Assembly (NCBI GenBank): GCA_051646105.1
Contig: JBOFCO010000204.1
Span: forward strand, 1 to 47,832
Length of the DNA stretch: 47,832 nucleotides
Origin: JBOFCO01 sp051646105
GTDB lineage: Bacteria > Pseudomonadota > Alphaproteobacteria > Rhodobacterales > Rhodobacteraceae
Reading direction: 5' to 3'
Part shown: piece after piece, positions 40,108 through 47,832 of the stretch
How positions within the stretch are numbered: position 1 is the stretch's first letter
How the letters are laid out: each line of letters opens with the position of its first letter
The notes under the pieces: model-generated
Seen by the model: the letters and a program-made list of their open reading frames with translations, nothing else
Database searches by the model: none
What the model was told of the DNA's origin: nothing
Translations under genes and position numbers: made by a program

Positions 40108-41937
40108 TCAGTTCACAAGCCACTGGGCTTTTGTCGCTTTTTCATAGCCTTCGCGGGCCTTGTTCACCTCGGCCCTCGTCGAAACCTCGGGCACGGCCAC
40201 ATCCCACCAGTTTCCACCCGCACCAGTGCCCGGCGCAGGATCGGTATCGATCACGATCACCGTCGGAACGCTGGCAGATTTTGCCGCCTGCATCGCCGAT
40301 TCCAGCTCGGCTATCCCGGCCGCCTTGACCACATTTGCCCCCATGCTGCGGGCGTGGGCGACAAAGTCGATGTCGGCGGGGTTCACGTGATAGCTGTCAT
40401 CCAGCATGTTGTTGAACGGCGCACCGCCCGTGCCTTTTTGCAACCGGTTGATGCAGCCATATCCGCGGTTGTCGGTCAGAACGATGGTAAAGGGGATACC
40501 CATCATCACGGCGGTGGCCAGTTCGCTGTTGGCCATCATATAGGACCCGTCGCCCACCATGCAGACGACATCCTTTTGCGGCGCGGCCATCTTGATGCCC
40601 ATGGCGCCCGCAACCTCATACCCCATGCAGGAAAAGCCGTATTCCATGTGATAGCCGCCCTGTGCCGCGCGCCACAGCACATGCAGCGCGCCTGGCATGG
40701 TGCCAGCGGCGGACATCACCACCGACTGCTTGCCGGTGTTGCGCTGCACGGCCCCGATCACCTGCGCGTCGGTGGGCAGTTCGTTGCCCCTGGGTGCCGC
40801 GAACAGGGCATCTGTTGTCTTGAACCAGCCGTCGCGGGACTTGAAATCCGGGTCGGCAAAGCGATGGCCGCCAAGGGCCGCGCCGATCTTTTCGATTGCT
40901 ACTTTTGCATCGGAAACAAGCGGTTGCGCGGCGCGCTTCGCTGCATCATAGCCGTGGATGTTGATCGACAGCAGCTTGCGACCGGGCGCGGAAAACACCG
41001 TCCACGATCCGGTGGTAAAATCCTGGAACCGCGTGCCGATGCCGATTACCAGATCGGCCTCTGCCGCCAGCTTGTTGCCGCAGCCGGTGCCGGTGACGCC
41101 GGGCGACCCGAAATGCAGCGGATTTTCCCAATCGAGCGCACCCTTCCCGGCCTGGGTTTCCACGACCGGAATGTTGTGACGGGTCGAAAACGCCAGCAGC
41201 GCCTGTTCCGCGCCGGAATAGATCACACCGCCGCCCGCAACAATCAGCGGCTTCTTTGCTGCCCTGATCGCGGCAACCGCTGTTTCCAGCTCTCGTTGGT
41301 CGGGTTCGGGGCGGCGGATGTTCCAGACGCGCAGTTCAAAGAAATCGGCAGGGTAATCATAGGCTTCCGCCTGCGTGTCCTGACAGAAAGCCAGACAGAC
41401 CGGCCCGCAGTTCGCCGGATCGGTCATCACGCGGAACGCGCGCGGCAGCGCGGTCAGGATATGTTCGGGGCGGCTGATGCGGTCGAAATAGCGCACAACC
41501 GGGCGGAAGCAGTCATTGGCCGAAACCGTGGCATCATCGAAATCCTCGATCTGCTGCAGCACCGGATCGGGCGCACGGTTGGCGAACACATCGCCGGGGA
41601 TGATCAGCATCGGCAGGCGGTTGACATGTGCCAGTGCTGCCGCTGTCACAACGTTCAGCGCGCCGGGACCGATCGATGTGGTCACCGCCATCGCGCGGCG
41701 GCGCTTCATCGTCTTGGCAAAGGCAATCGCTGCATGGGCCATGGTCTGTTCGTTATGGCCGCGCCAGGTGGGCAGCGCATCCTTGATGCCGTGCAGCGCC
41801 TCGCCCAGACCGGCGACATTGCCATGGCCAAAGATCGCCCAGACACCTTCGATGAAGCGTTCTCCTTCGTCCGTCATCTGGACGGACAGCCACTTTACCA
41901 TGGCTTGCGCGGCGGTCAGGCGGATCGTCTTGGTCAT
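40108..41937 (-). CDS. iolD: 3D-(3,5/4)-trihydroxycyclohexane-1,2-dione hydrolase
   Basis: A thiamin-diphosphate enzyme opening the inositol ring to 5-deoxy-glucuronate. 609 residues in the three-domain TPP layout: Pyr domain with AIFGHGNVAGLGEAL near 38-52, central Rossmann domain with KPLIVAGGGVIYSGAE, and PP domain with the GDGSYMMANSELATAVMMG cofactor motif. The ATG at 41937 overlaps the iolC stop (ATGA). Confidence 0.95.
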   Translation of the reverse strand: MTKTIRLTAAQAMVKWLSVQMTDEGERFIEGVWAIFGHGNVAGLGEALHGIKDALPTWRGHNEQTMAHAAIAFAKTMKRRRAMAVTTSIGPGALNVVTAAALAHVNRLPMLIIPGDVFANRAPDPVLQQIEDFDDATVSANDCFRPVVRYFDRISRPEHILTALPRAFRVMTDPANCGPVCLAFCQDTQAEAYDYPADFFELRVWNIRRPEPDQRELETAVAAIRAAKKPLIVAGGGVIYSGAEQALLAFSTRHNIPVVETQAGKGALDWENPLHFGSPGVTGTGCGNKLAAEADLVIGIGTRFQDFTTGSWTVFSAPGRKLLSINIHGYDAAKRAAQPLVSDAKVAIEKIGAALGGHRFADPDFKSRDGWFKTTDALFAAPRGNELPTDAQVIGAVQRNTGKQSVVMSAAGTMPGALHVLWRAAQGGYHMEYGFSCMGYEVAGAMGIKMAAPQKDVVCMVGDGSYMMANSELATAVMMGIPFTIVLTDNRGYGCINRLQKGTGGAPFNNMLDDSYHVNPADIDFVAHARSMGANVVKAAGIAELESAMQAAKSASVPTVIVIDTDPAPGTGAGGNWWDVAVPEVSTRAEVNKAREGYEKATKAQWLVN

Positions 41938-43841
41938 GCTGCTGCCTCCTTGCCCGCGCGGGCGGCATCCCAGATGCTGCACAGGCGGGTATATTTCTGA
42001 ACCATGTCGGCAACCGCCGTCTCGTCATCGATCTTGCCAGCCAGCCAGCCACGCGCTGCCTCGCCAAATATGGTGCGGCCCACGGCAAAGCCGCGTACCA
42101 GATCGTGCCGCGCCGCCAGCGCCAGCGATGCGGCAAGCTCATCCTCGCCGGCGTCCAGCCCCAGCACGACGATGCCGCGTGTGTTCGGATCGTTGCGAGT
42201 GATGGCGTCACAGGCGTTTCGATAGGCGGCATCGGTGGCAAAAGGTTCCAGCTTCCACCAGTCGGGATAAACGCCCAGATCATAGAAACGCTGGATCACC
42301 GTCGCGCTGGTCATGTCATCGACCGGTGCAACTTTGGACGGGATGATTTCCAGCAGCATTTCCAGACGATTGCGACGGCAGGCATGGAACAGGCGGATAA
42401 CTGTTGCCTCTTGCTCTGCCTTCATCGCGGCATCGTCATCAGGGTGATAGAAGCACAGCACCTTGACCACATGCTCAAGCGGCCATTCGGCCAACCCGCC
42501 GAAATCGGGGCCGATTTCAGGTTCCAGTGTCAGCGGGCGCGATCCCGGCCATTCTACGGGGCGGCCGATCCACAAGCCGGTTCCAGCGGCCTCATACCGT
42601 GCGTCCCTTCCCAGACGGCTGTCGCACAGGATGCCATGACCGGGCCTGCCGCCCGCCACACTTAGTGCAGCTTTCAGACACAACTGTTTGAAAGCGCCAA
42701 TCTTTTCCTGTGTCGCCCCCTCCATCGCCTCGAGCTGCATCCGATGGTCAAAGGCAAAGACCCGCATCGTCGACCAGTCACCGTGGCGATTGGTCGCCCA
42801 ATGCACCTGTTCCAGGGCGCCATCCTTTCGCAAGGCTTTTTGCTTCACCCCCCGCGACAGGAAAAACTGCAACTCGTCCCAGCTTGGATAGGCGGGCGTG
42901 CAGCCGTGCCGCGAAACGGCAAAGGCACCGCAGGCATTGGCGTATTTCAGTGCCACGGGCCAGGTTTCGTCATCCATCCAGCCCTTGATCAGGCCCGACA
43001 TGAACCCGTCGCCCGCCCCGAGCACGTTGAACACCTCGATCGGGAAACCGGGACCGGTTTCGCCGTCATCCAGACTGTCCGGAACCGATCCGGTAAAGGC
43101 CACAGCCCCCATCGGACCGCGCTTGCACACCAGTGTGGCCTTGCTGACGGCACGAACCGCACGCAGGGCAGCAATCGTGTCGGTCGAGCCGCCCGCGATG
43201 TGGAATTCCTCCTCCGTGCCGACGATCAGATCAAACAGATGCAGTGTCGATTGCAGTTTGGCGGTGACGGCGGCGCTTTCGATGAAGCGGTTTTCGCCGT
43301 CGCCGTGGCCGGACAGCCCCCAGAGGTTCGGGCGATAGTCAATATCCAGTGCAGTCCGCGCCCCGTGCTTGCGGGCCAGCGTCAGCGCTTTCAGCACCGC
43401 AGCTTCGGTCCGGGGATGCGACAGATGTGTGCCGGTGGCAACCACCGCACGGGCATCCGCGATCAGGCTTTCGTCGATGTCATCCTCGCACAGGGCCATG
43501 TCGGCGCAGTTTTCGCGGTAAAAGATCAGCGGAAATTGCTTGTCATCCCGAATACCCAGCAGAACCAGCGCGGTAAGCCGTTCCGGATCGGTCTTGACGC
43601 CGCGCACATCGACACCTTCACGCGCCAGTTCCTCGCGGATGAACCGACCCATATGTTCGTCGCCGACACGGGTGATCAGCGCCGATTTCAACCCCAGCCG
43701 CGCCGTTCCGGCCGCCATGTTGGTGGGCGAACCGCCGATGTATTTCTGGAAGGAACCCATATCCTCCAGACGACCACCCACCTGCGCGCCATACAGATCG
43801 ACGGACGACCGGCCTATGGTTATGACATCGATTTTCTTCAT
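41934..43841 (-). CDS. iolC: Bifunctional 5-dehydro-2-deoxygluconokinase / DUF2090 aldolase
   Basis: 635 residues, twice the size of a plain IolC. Residues 1-325 are a PfkB kinase: GRSSVDLYGAQVGGRL, KYIGGSPTNMAAG and the catalytic VLGAGDGFMSGLIKG. Residues from about 340 form the DUF2090 domain (VFAFDHRMQLEAME, HGILCDSRLGRDARY, MLLEIIPSK, WWKLEP), annotated in related proteins as the 5-dehydro-2-deoxyphosphogluconate aldolase. One protein thus performs the last two steps otherwise done by IolC and IolJ. Confidence 0.92.
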   Translation of the reverse strand: MKKIDVITIGRSSVDLYGAQVGGRLEDMGSFQKYIGGSPTNMAAGTARLGLKSALITRVGDEHMGRFIREELAREGVDVRGVKTDPERLTALVLLGIRDDKQFPLIFYRENCADMALCEDDIDESLIADARAVVATGTHLSHPRTEAAVLKALTLARKHGARTALDIDYRPNLWGLSGHGDGENRFIESAAVTAKLQSTLHLFDLIVGTEEEFHIAGGSTDTIAALRAVRAVSKATLVCKRGPMGAVAFTGSVPDSLDDGETGPGFPIEVFNVLGAGDGFMSGLIKGWMDDETWPVALKYANACGAFAVSRHGCTPAYPSWDELQFFLSRGVKQKALRKDGALEQVHWATNRHGDWSTMRVFAFDHRMQLEAMEGATQEKIGAFKQLCLKAALSVAGGRPGHGILCDSRLGRDARYEAAGTGLWIGRPVEWPGSRPLTLEPEIGPDFGGLAEWPLEHVVKVLCFYHPDDDAAMKAEQEATVIRLFHACRRNRLEMLLEIIPSKVAPVDDMTSATVIQRFYDLGVYPDWWKLEPFATDAAYRNACDAITRNDPNTRGIVVLGLDAGEDELAASLALAARHDLVRGFAVGRTIFGEAARGWLAGKIDDETAVADMVQKYTRLCSIWDAARAGKEAAA

Positions 43842-43901
43842 CGCTTCCCTCCCCTCAGGCCGGATGACGCCGGTTCAGCAGTGCTGAATCGCAGCGCTTT
43901 T

Positions 43902-43915
43902 GGAATTTTTATTCC
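43902..43915 (-). promoter_or_regulatory. IolR operator upstream of iolC
   Basis: GGAA-TTTTTA-TTCC, extended TGGAAT-TTTT-ATTCCA, a perfect palindrome. Matches the GGAA-N6-TTCC pattern known for rhizobial IolR (RpiR family). It lies 61 bp before the iolC ATG. Confidence 0.75.
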
Positions 43916-43979
43916 ATTTACGCAGGAAGTGGAAGAAAAATCTGAAACCAAAAGGGTTGGCGGGGCAGAGCAGCGGCAA

Positions 43980-44810
43980 CTATGCCGATGCGCGGGCCGA
44001 CCCGATGGCGACCGCCAGGCTGATCGCCAGGGCCAGGGTGGCCGATAGCGACCGGAAGGCACCAAAATCAACCTCGGGCACGGTCAGCAGATGTGCGCTG
44101 GAGGCAGAGACGGGGCTGATCGCCGTATCGGTGATCGCCACAACCGGTAGCCCCTTGCGCGCGGCATCGCGGGACAGGGTGAGGGTTTCCTCGGAATATG
44201 GGGCAAAGGTAATTGCGATCAGCGCATCCCCCGGACGCATGGCGTGGCGTTGGTCCAGCTTGCCGACACTGGAGTGCAGCAACGACGGAATATCCATCTT
44301 TTCCAATGCGTAAACCAGATAACTTGCCACGGGAAACGCGCGCCGCAGGCCAATGACATGCACCATACTCGCCTTGGCCAGCACGCCCACCGCAGCATCC
44401 AGTGCGGCAAGATCGGCATTGCGGGCCAGTGATTCCAGCGATTGCCGCCCCGCATCGACAAACTCGCCCAGAAGCGCTGCGGGCGATCCCGCGCCGCTGT
44501 CTTTCAGATTGCGCAGCCGCGTCGCATAATCCGGCCTGCCTTGGGTGTAATCCTCGCGGAACAGGCGCTGCATTTCGGAAAAGCCGGAAAAGCCGAGGAT
44601 CTGGCAGAACCGCATCAGCGCCGAAGGCGGCACATCGGCCCCCTGTGCCAGTTCCGCCACTGTTGAAACCGCAATACGATCCGTGTTGGCGGCGATGTAA
44701 TCGGCGCATTGCCGCAGACGGCGGGGCAGGTTTTCCGACACCTGCACAAGCCGGGCCTGAAACTCCTCGACGCTGGCGGGTGTTGTCGCGGGAAGCCCGT
44801 CCATGTTCAT
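43980..44810 (-). CDS. iolR: MurR/RpiR-family regulator IolR
   Basis: A 276-residue repressor. The N-terminal helix-turn-helix is AVSTVAELAQGADVPPSALMRFCQILGFSGFSEMQRLF near 47-84; the SIS sugar-binding domain follows, with VHVIGLRRAFPVASYLVYAL and GDALIAITFAPYSEETL. It is upstream of iolC on the same strand. Operators flank it on both sides, at 43902 and 44858, suggesting control of iolCDEB and of itself. Confidence 0.88.
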   Translation of the reverse strand: MNMDGLPATTPASVEEFQARLVQVSENLPRRLRQCADYIAANTDRIAVSTVAELAQGADVPPSALMRFCQILGFSGFSEMQRLFREDYTQGRPDYATRLRNLKDSGAGSPAALLGEFVDAGRQSLESLARNADLAALDAAVGVLAKASMVHVIGLRRAFPVASYLVYALEKMDIPSLLHSSVGKLDQRHAMRPGDALIAITFAPYSEETLTLSRDAARKGLPVVAITDTAISPVSASSAHLLTVPEVDFGAFRSLSATLALAISLAVAIGSARASA

Positions 44811-44857
44811 TCCTTCGGGTCTTTTGCTGCGCTGGTTTTGGAACGGCTATCACAACT

Positions 44858-44871
44858 GGAACTTTTGTTCC
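44858..44871 (-). promoter_or_regulatory. IolR operator upstream of iolR
   Basis: GGAA-CTTTTG-TTCC, extended TGGAAC-TTTT-GTTCCA, a perfect palindrome 47 bp before the iolR ATG. Points to autoregulation. Confidence 0.72.
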
Positions 44872-44898
44872 AAGGATTTCCACCAGCAGCACGACCCG

Positions 44899-45426
44899 TC
44901 AGAGAGCAACCAATCCCCGCCGAAACCGGCGCATCGCATCACGGTAATGCTCGGCGGACCGGCACAGACCTTCGATGGCCTCTTCGTCAAGCGAACGGAC
45001 GATCTTGCCGGGCGCACCCATTACCAGTGTGCCGTCAGGGATGATTTTGCCTTCGGTGATCAGTGCCCCTGCCCCGATCAGGCAGTTGCGCCCGACCTTG
45101 GCCCCGTTCATCACCATCGCGCCCATGCCGATAAGCGTTTCATCCCCAATGGTGCAGCCGTGCAGCATGGCTTTGTGGCCGATGGTGCAATCCCGCCCGA
45201 TGGTCAGGGGATAGCCGATATCGGTATGCAGCACGGCGTTTTCCTGCACATTGCTGCCATCGCCCACTACGATAGGTTCGTTATCGCCGCGCAGGACCGC
45301 ACCGAACCAGACCGACGCGCCCGATCCGATCCGCACCTTGCCCATCACATGCGCACCGGGGGCAATCCAGTAATCGCCATCCGCAGGCAGGTCGGGGGCG
45401 ATGCCGTCCAGGCTGTAACGGGTCAT
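44899..45426 (-). CDS. Gamma-carbonic anhydrase-like (left-handed beta-helix) protein
   Basis: A 175-residue hexapeptide-repeat protein of the gamma-carbonic anhydrase/PaaY group. The beta-helix runs from IAPGAHVMGKVRIGSGASVWFGAVLRGD to GAPGKIVRSL. Candidate zinc histidines are in NVQENAVLHTD, TIGHKAMLHGC. A C-terminal helix (EEAIEGLCRSAEHYRDAMRRF) packs on the trimer. Activity as a carbonic anhydrase is plausible but not certain for this group. It follows gmk after 14 bp. Confidence 0.87.
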   Translation of the reverse strand: MTRYSLDGIAPDLPADGDYWIAPGAHVMGKVRIGSGASVWFGAVLRGDNEPIVVGDGSNVQENAVLHTDIGYPLTIGRDCTIGHKAMLHGCTIGDETLIGMGAMVMNGAKVGRNCLIGAGALITEGKIIPDGTLVMGAPGKIVRSLDEEAIEGLCRSAEHYRDAMRRFRRGLVAL

Positions 45427-45440
45427 GGCGTTTCCTCTGC

Positions 45441-46088
45441 TTACTGGGTCAGGCTGCGGACAAAGGCGGAAAGACCGGGCATCCGGTCGCGGCGCAGACG
45501 TTCTGCGGTGACAATGGCGAAAAGCTGCGCTTGGGCCAGATCGATGTCGTCGTTCACCAGAACATAATCGTATTCCGCCCAGTGGCTGATTTCAGCCCGG
45601 CTTTTGGCCATCCTGCCCGCGATCACCTCGGCGCTGTCCTGGCCTCGCGACACAAGACGACGTTCCAGTTCCGTAATCGATGGCGGCAGGATGAAAACGG
45701 AAACCACGTCCTTGCCAAGCGCAGAGTTGCGGATCTGCTGCCCGCCCTGCCAGTCAACGTCGAACAGGGTATCGCGCCCTTCGGCCATGGCGGTTTCGAC
45801 AGGTGCGCGCGGGCTGCCGTAGAAATTGCCGAACACCTCGGCGTGTTCCAGCATCTCGCCCTTTTGTACCATGTCCTGAAATTCGGCACGGCTGCGAAAG
45901 TAATATTCGCGCCCGTCCTGTTCACCGTTGCGGGGGGCACGGGTGGTGGCTGAAACGGAAAAACGGATCGTCGGATCCCATGTCATCAATCGTTTGGCCA
46001 GCGTCGATTTCCCGGCGCCAGACGGCGAGGACAGGATCAGCAAAAGCCCGCGCCGGGACAGGGTCTGGGTTTCGGGCATCGCTGTCAT
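45441..46088 (-). CDS. gmk: Guanylate kinase
   Basis: Phosphorylates GMP to GDP. The 215-residue protein has the P-loop SSPSGAGKST near 20-29, the GMP-binding block SVSATTRAPRNGEQDGREYYF near 46-66, and DVDWQGGQQI. The ATG at 46088 overlaps the yicC stop (ATGA); a second ATG lies 9 bp in. Confidence 0.95.
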   Translation of the reverse strand: MTAMPETQTLSRRGLLLILSSPSGAGKSTLAKRLMTWDPTIRFSVSATTRAPRNGEQDGREYYFRSRAEFQDMVQKGEMLEHAEVFGNFYGSPRAPVETAMAEGRDTLFDVDWQGGQQIRNSALGKDVVSVFILPPSITELERRLVSRGQDSAEVIAGRMAKSRAEISHWAEYDYVLVNDDIDLAQAQLFAIVTAERLRRDRMPGLSAFVRSLTQ

Positions 46089-46990
46089 TCCACGTTCTGA
46101 ATCTGCTCGCGCATCTGATCAATCACCAGTTTCAGGTCAAGCCCGATCCGGGTCAGCTCGACAGAGCCGGATTTGGAACACAGCGTATTGGCTTCGCGCA
46201 TGAATTCCTGGCACAGGAAATCCAGCTTGCGTCCGACCGCACCGGGCTCTGCAAGGATTGAACGGGCGGCGGCAACATGGGCGGCCAATCGGTCAAGTTC
46301 CTCGGTCACGTCCGATTTCACCGCCAGCAGCGCCAGTTCCTGTGCGATGCGGGTCGGATCGGCATCTGCGGCACTGCCGATCCGCGCAAGGGCAGCCTGC
46401 ATGGCATCGGCCACCGGCCCGCGGCGGGCTTCGGCGGCGGCAACGGCGGCGTCCCGCAACGCCGCTATCCGTTCGATCTGGCCAAGTATCACGGTGGAAA
46501 GTGCCCTTCCTTCGTCAACCCTTGTCTTTTCAAAGGCGACGATGACGGCGTCCAGCCCACGCAGCACCAAGGCGCGAAAATCGGCCTGAACGGCGGTATC
46601 CTCTACCGAAGCCCCACCGCCACCGGTCACCGTAACGCCGGGAAGCGTCAGCACCGTCTCTGGTCGGGCCGGGGCGGCAGCGAGGCCGCGCGCCCGCAGC
46701 GCATGCGCGACATGCGCTGCGGCATCCACCGCGGCCTGAAGCGCGGTCTCGTCAATGCGGATCGTGCCGGTAAATGGCGATGTGCCAAGCTTGAGCGACA
46801 GGTTAACATTGCCACGTTGGGCGACGGCACCGACAGAAGCACGGATCGCAGATTCGGCCCCCTCGAAGCCATCGGGCAGCCGCAATCGCAGATCGAGCCC
46901 CTTGCCATTGACCGCTCGGAGTTCCCAAACCCAGTCACCCAACGGGGATTGTCCACGTTCTGCGGCATATCCGGTCATGGATTTAACCAT
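46085..46990 (-). CDS. YicC-family endoribonuclease
   Basis: A 301-residue YicC/YloC protein. The N-terminal domain starts MVKSMTGYAAERGQSPLGDWVWELRAVNGKGLDLRLRLP, and the C-terminal DUF1732 region ends KLDFLCQEFMREANTLCSKSGSVELTRIGLDLKLVIDQMREQIQNVE, the most conserved part. E. coli YicC is an RNase affecting small RNAs. It is coupled to gmk by an ATGA overlap, a common arrangement. Confidence 0.93.
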   Translation of the reverse strand: MVKSMTGYAAERGQSPLGDWVWELRAVNGKGLDLRLRLPDGFEGAESAIRASVGAVAQRGNVNLSLKLGTSPFTGTIRIDETALQAAVDAAAHVAHALRARGLAAAPARPETVLTLPGVTVTGGGGASVEDTAVQADFRALVLRGLDAVIVAFEKTRVDEGRALSTVILGQIERIAALRDAAVAAAEARRGPVADAMQAALARIGSAADADPTRIAQELALLAVKSDVTEELDRLAAHVAAARSILAEPGAVGRKLDFLCQEFMREANTLCSKSGSVELTRIGLDLKLVIDQMREQIQNVE

Positions 46991-47130
46991 GTCGCAAATT
47001 TCCCCTCTGCTTTTGGTCGGGACGGTCTATGTTAAGACCCGATTAAGCATTCGTGTCCACGGGTTAACAAGACTGACCCGTCAGGACAACGAAGGCGGGT
47101 CTTTGTTGTGTTTGTGTTCGGGTATGAGTG

Positions 47131-47811
47131 ATGCAGGGTTTTGAAAGTGTCGCAAGCGGCAATGTCGTCAAGCTGGCGAGGTTCCAGAAAGACATGCAGT
47201 TCAGCGCCGTTCAGGAAATGATCGCCTATTGGGAAGCGCTGCGGGCGGGGCGGCAGGTTCCCCTGCGGTCTGAAGTCGATCCAAGGGGCATCGAGGGCGC
47301 GCTGGAATATGCCTTTATCCTGGAAGGGATCGCGCCGGGCGTCACCCGGTTCCGTCTGTCCGGCACGCATCTGAACGACCTGATGGGGATGGAAGTGCGG
47401 GGAATGCCGCTGACAGCCTTCATCGCGCCTGAACACAGGGATGAGATGGCGCAGATCACGCGTCAGGTCCTGTCAGGGCCGGCCACGGCTGAAATCACCC
47501 TTGCCGCTGATCCGGGCGTCGGTCGCCCGCCGCTCATGGGCAAGCTGCTGATGCTGCCGATGAAAAGCGATGCGGGCGAAATCAACCGCGTTCTGGGCTG
47601 TCTGGTGACCAATGGCCGGGCCGGGCGTGCGCCGCGTCGCTTTGCCATCACAGATTGCCGCGTCGCCCCCCTGCCCGCCGCGACCCCGCGGGCAGGACGT
47701 GATGACAGAATTCTGGCATTGGCCGAAGCAACCGCCGAATATCAGGCCGAACCATCGTCGCGCCCCCTGCCCCAGCGTGGACATCTGCGACTGGTCAAGA
47801 CCGACGAATGA
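47131..47811 (+). CDS. PAS-domain protein (PAS_5 type)
   Basis: A 226-residue protein with one PAS domain of the alphaproteobacterial PAS_5 type (MIAYWEALRAGRQVPLRSEVDPRGIEGALEYAFILE..., about 22-150). The C-terminus is a proline/arginine-rich tail (RPLPQRGHLRLVK). No kinase or output domain is present. Such proteins are sensory or polarity-related, but the role is not known. The start is taken at the ATG 47131; GTG at 47128 is equivalent. Divergent from yicC. Confidence 0.8.
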   Translation: MQGFESVASGNVVKLARFQKDMQFSAVQEMIAYWEALRAGRQVPLRSEVDPRGIEGALEYAFILEGIAPGVTRFRLSGTHLNDLMGMEVRGMPLTAFIAPEHRDEMAQITRQVLSGPATAEITLAADPGVGRPPLMGKLLMLPMKSDAGEINRVLGCLVTNGRAGRAPRRFAITDCRVAPLPAATPRAGRDDRILALAEATAEYQAEPSSRPLPQRGHLRLVKTDE

Positions 47812-47817
47812 AAAGGC

Positions 47818-47832
47818 CGCCCGGCAAGGGCG
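47818..47832 (+). terminator. Start of a terminator hairpin after the PAS gene
   Basis: CGCCC (47818-47822), loop GGCAA, GGGCG (47828-47832). The window ends within the right arm, so the stem is probably longer and any U-run is not visible. Confidence 0.6.

Noticed and set aside
39964..42000. 678-codon plus-strand frame over iolE/iolD
   Set aside because: Antisense shadow of clearly recognisable iolE and iolD; the translation resembles no protein.
44830..44875. GAAC repeats upstream of iolR as an SOS box
   Set aside because: The GAAC copies are spaced by 14 bases, not the 7 required for the alphaproteobacterial LexA site; the IolR palindrome explains the second copy.

Overview
The window looks like chromosomal DNA of an alphaproteobacterium of the order Rhodobacterales (Rhodobacteraceae/Paracoccaceae). 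The basis is the high GC content, the zwf-pgl-pgi operon with separate edd and eda, the rpsB-tsf pair beside a LuxR-type solo, a DUF2927 lipoprotein beside a CoxE-like VWA protein, the RpiR-controlled iol cluster and the yicC-gmk-carbonic anhydrase row. No rRNA, tRNA, CRISPR array or prophage is visible. The only clear mobile element is one complete insertion sequence of about 1.5 kb.

Layout. 1-4600: citramalate synthase (cimA), a methyltransferase, a squalene/phytoene-synthase-like protein and an MFS transporter. 4800-9200: an unrecognised membrane protein, an AlkA-type glycosylase overlapping a carboxylesterase, a VOC protein, an HNH protein and MgtC. 9330-13200: zwf-pgl-pgi. 13200-15530 (minus strand): a CsbD-like protein, a 37-residue entericidin-type lipoprotein and a YejA-like binding protein. 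15610-15725: a candidate small RNA gene. 15838-18393: 3-hydroxybutyrate dehydrogenase with a patatin, facing a DUF502 membrane protein. 18515-20361: psuK-psuG (pseudouridine breakdown). 20380-22345: rpsB-tsf with a structured leader and a strong terminator. 22609-24842 (minus strand): LuxR solo, then gph and rpe. 24972-26489: insertion sequence. 26560-28242: eda and an EamA exporter. 28462-31970: DUF2927 lipoprotein, a 55-residue membrane peptide, a VWA protein and an M48 protease. 31981-34371 (minus strand): lipoprotein, rlmI, PIN. 34479-36353: edd. 36357-38241 (minus strand): phoR and phoU. 38323-44872 (minus strand): iolR-iolC-iolD-iolE-iolB. 44899-46990 (minus strand): yicC-gmk-carbonic anhydrase. 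47131-47811: a PAS protein.

How it works together. All Entner-Doudoroff steps from glucose-6-phosphate to pyruvate plus glyceraldehyde-3-phosphate are encoded here (zwf, pgl, edd, eda), plus pgi and rpe, but the genes are spread over 27 kb. Three of the transcription units, and no other place I noticed, carry the same palindrome, GTTAGCGCTAAC, upstream: exact at zwf and edd, with one mismatch at eda. This matches the kind of site used by LacI-family central-carbon regulators such as CceR of Rhodobacter. It is the clearest regulatory system in the window. A second one is the iol cluster, where GGAA-N6-TTCC palindromes precede both iolR and iolC.

Most noteworthy: the scattered ED regulon, the candidate small RNA at 15649-15723, phoR followed directly by phoU without pstSCAB, the insertion sequence whose end abuts the rpe-gph promoter, and the rpsB leader with repeated elements complementary to the region just upstream of its ribosome binding site.
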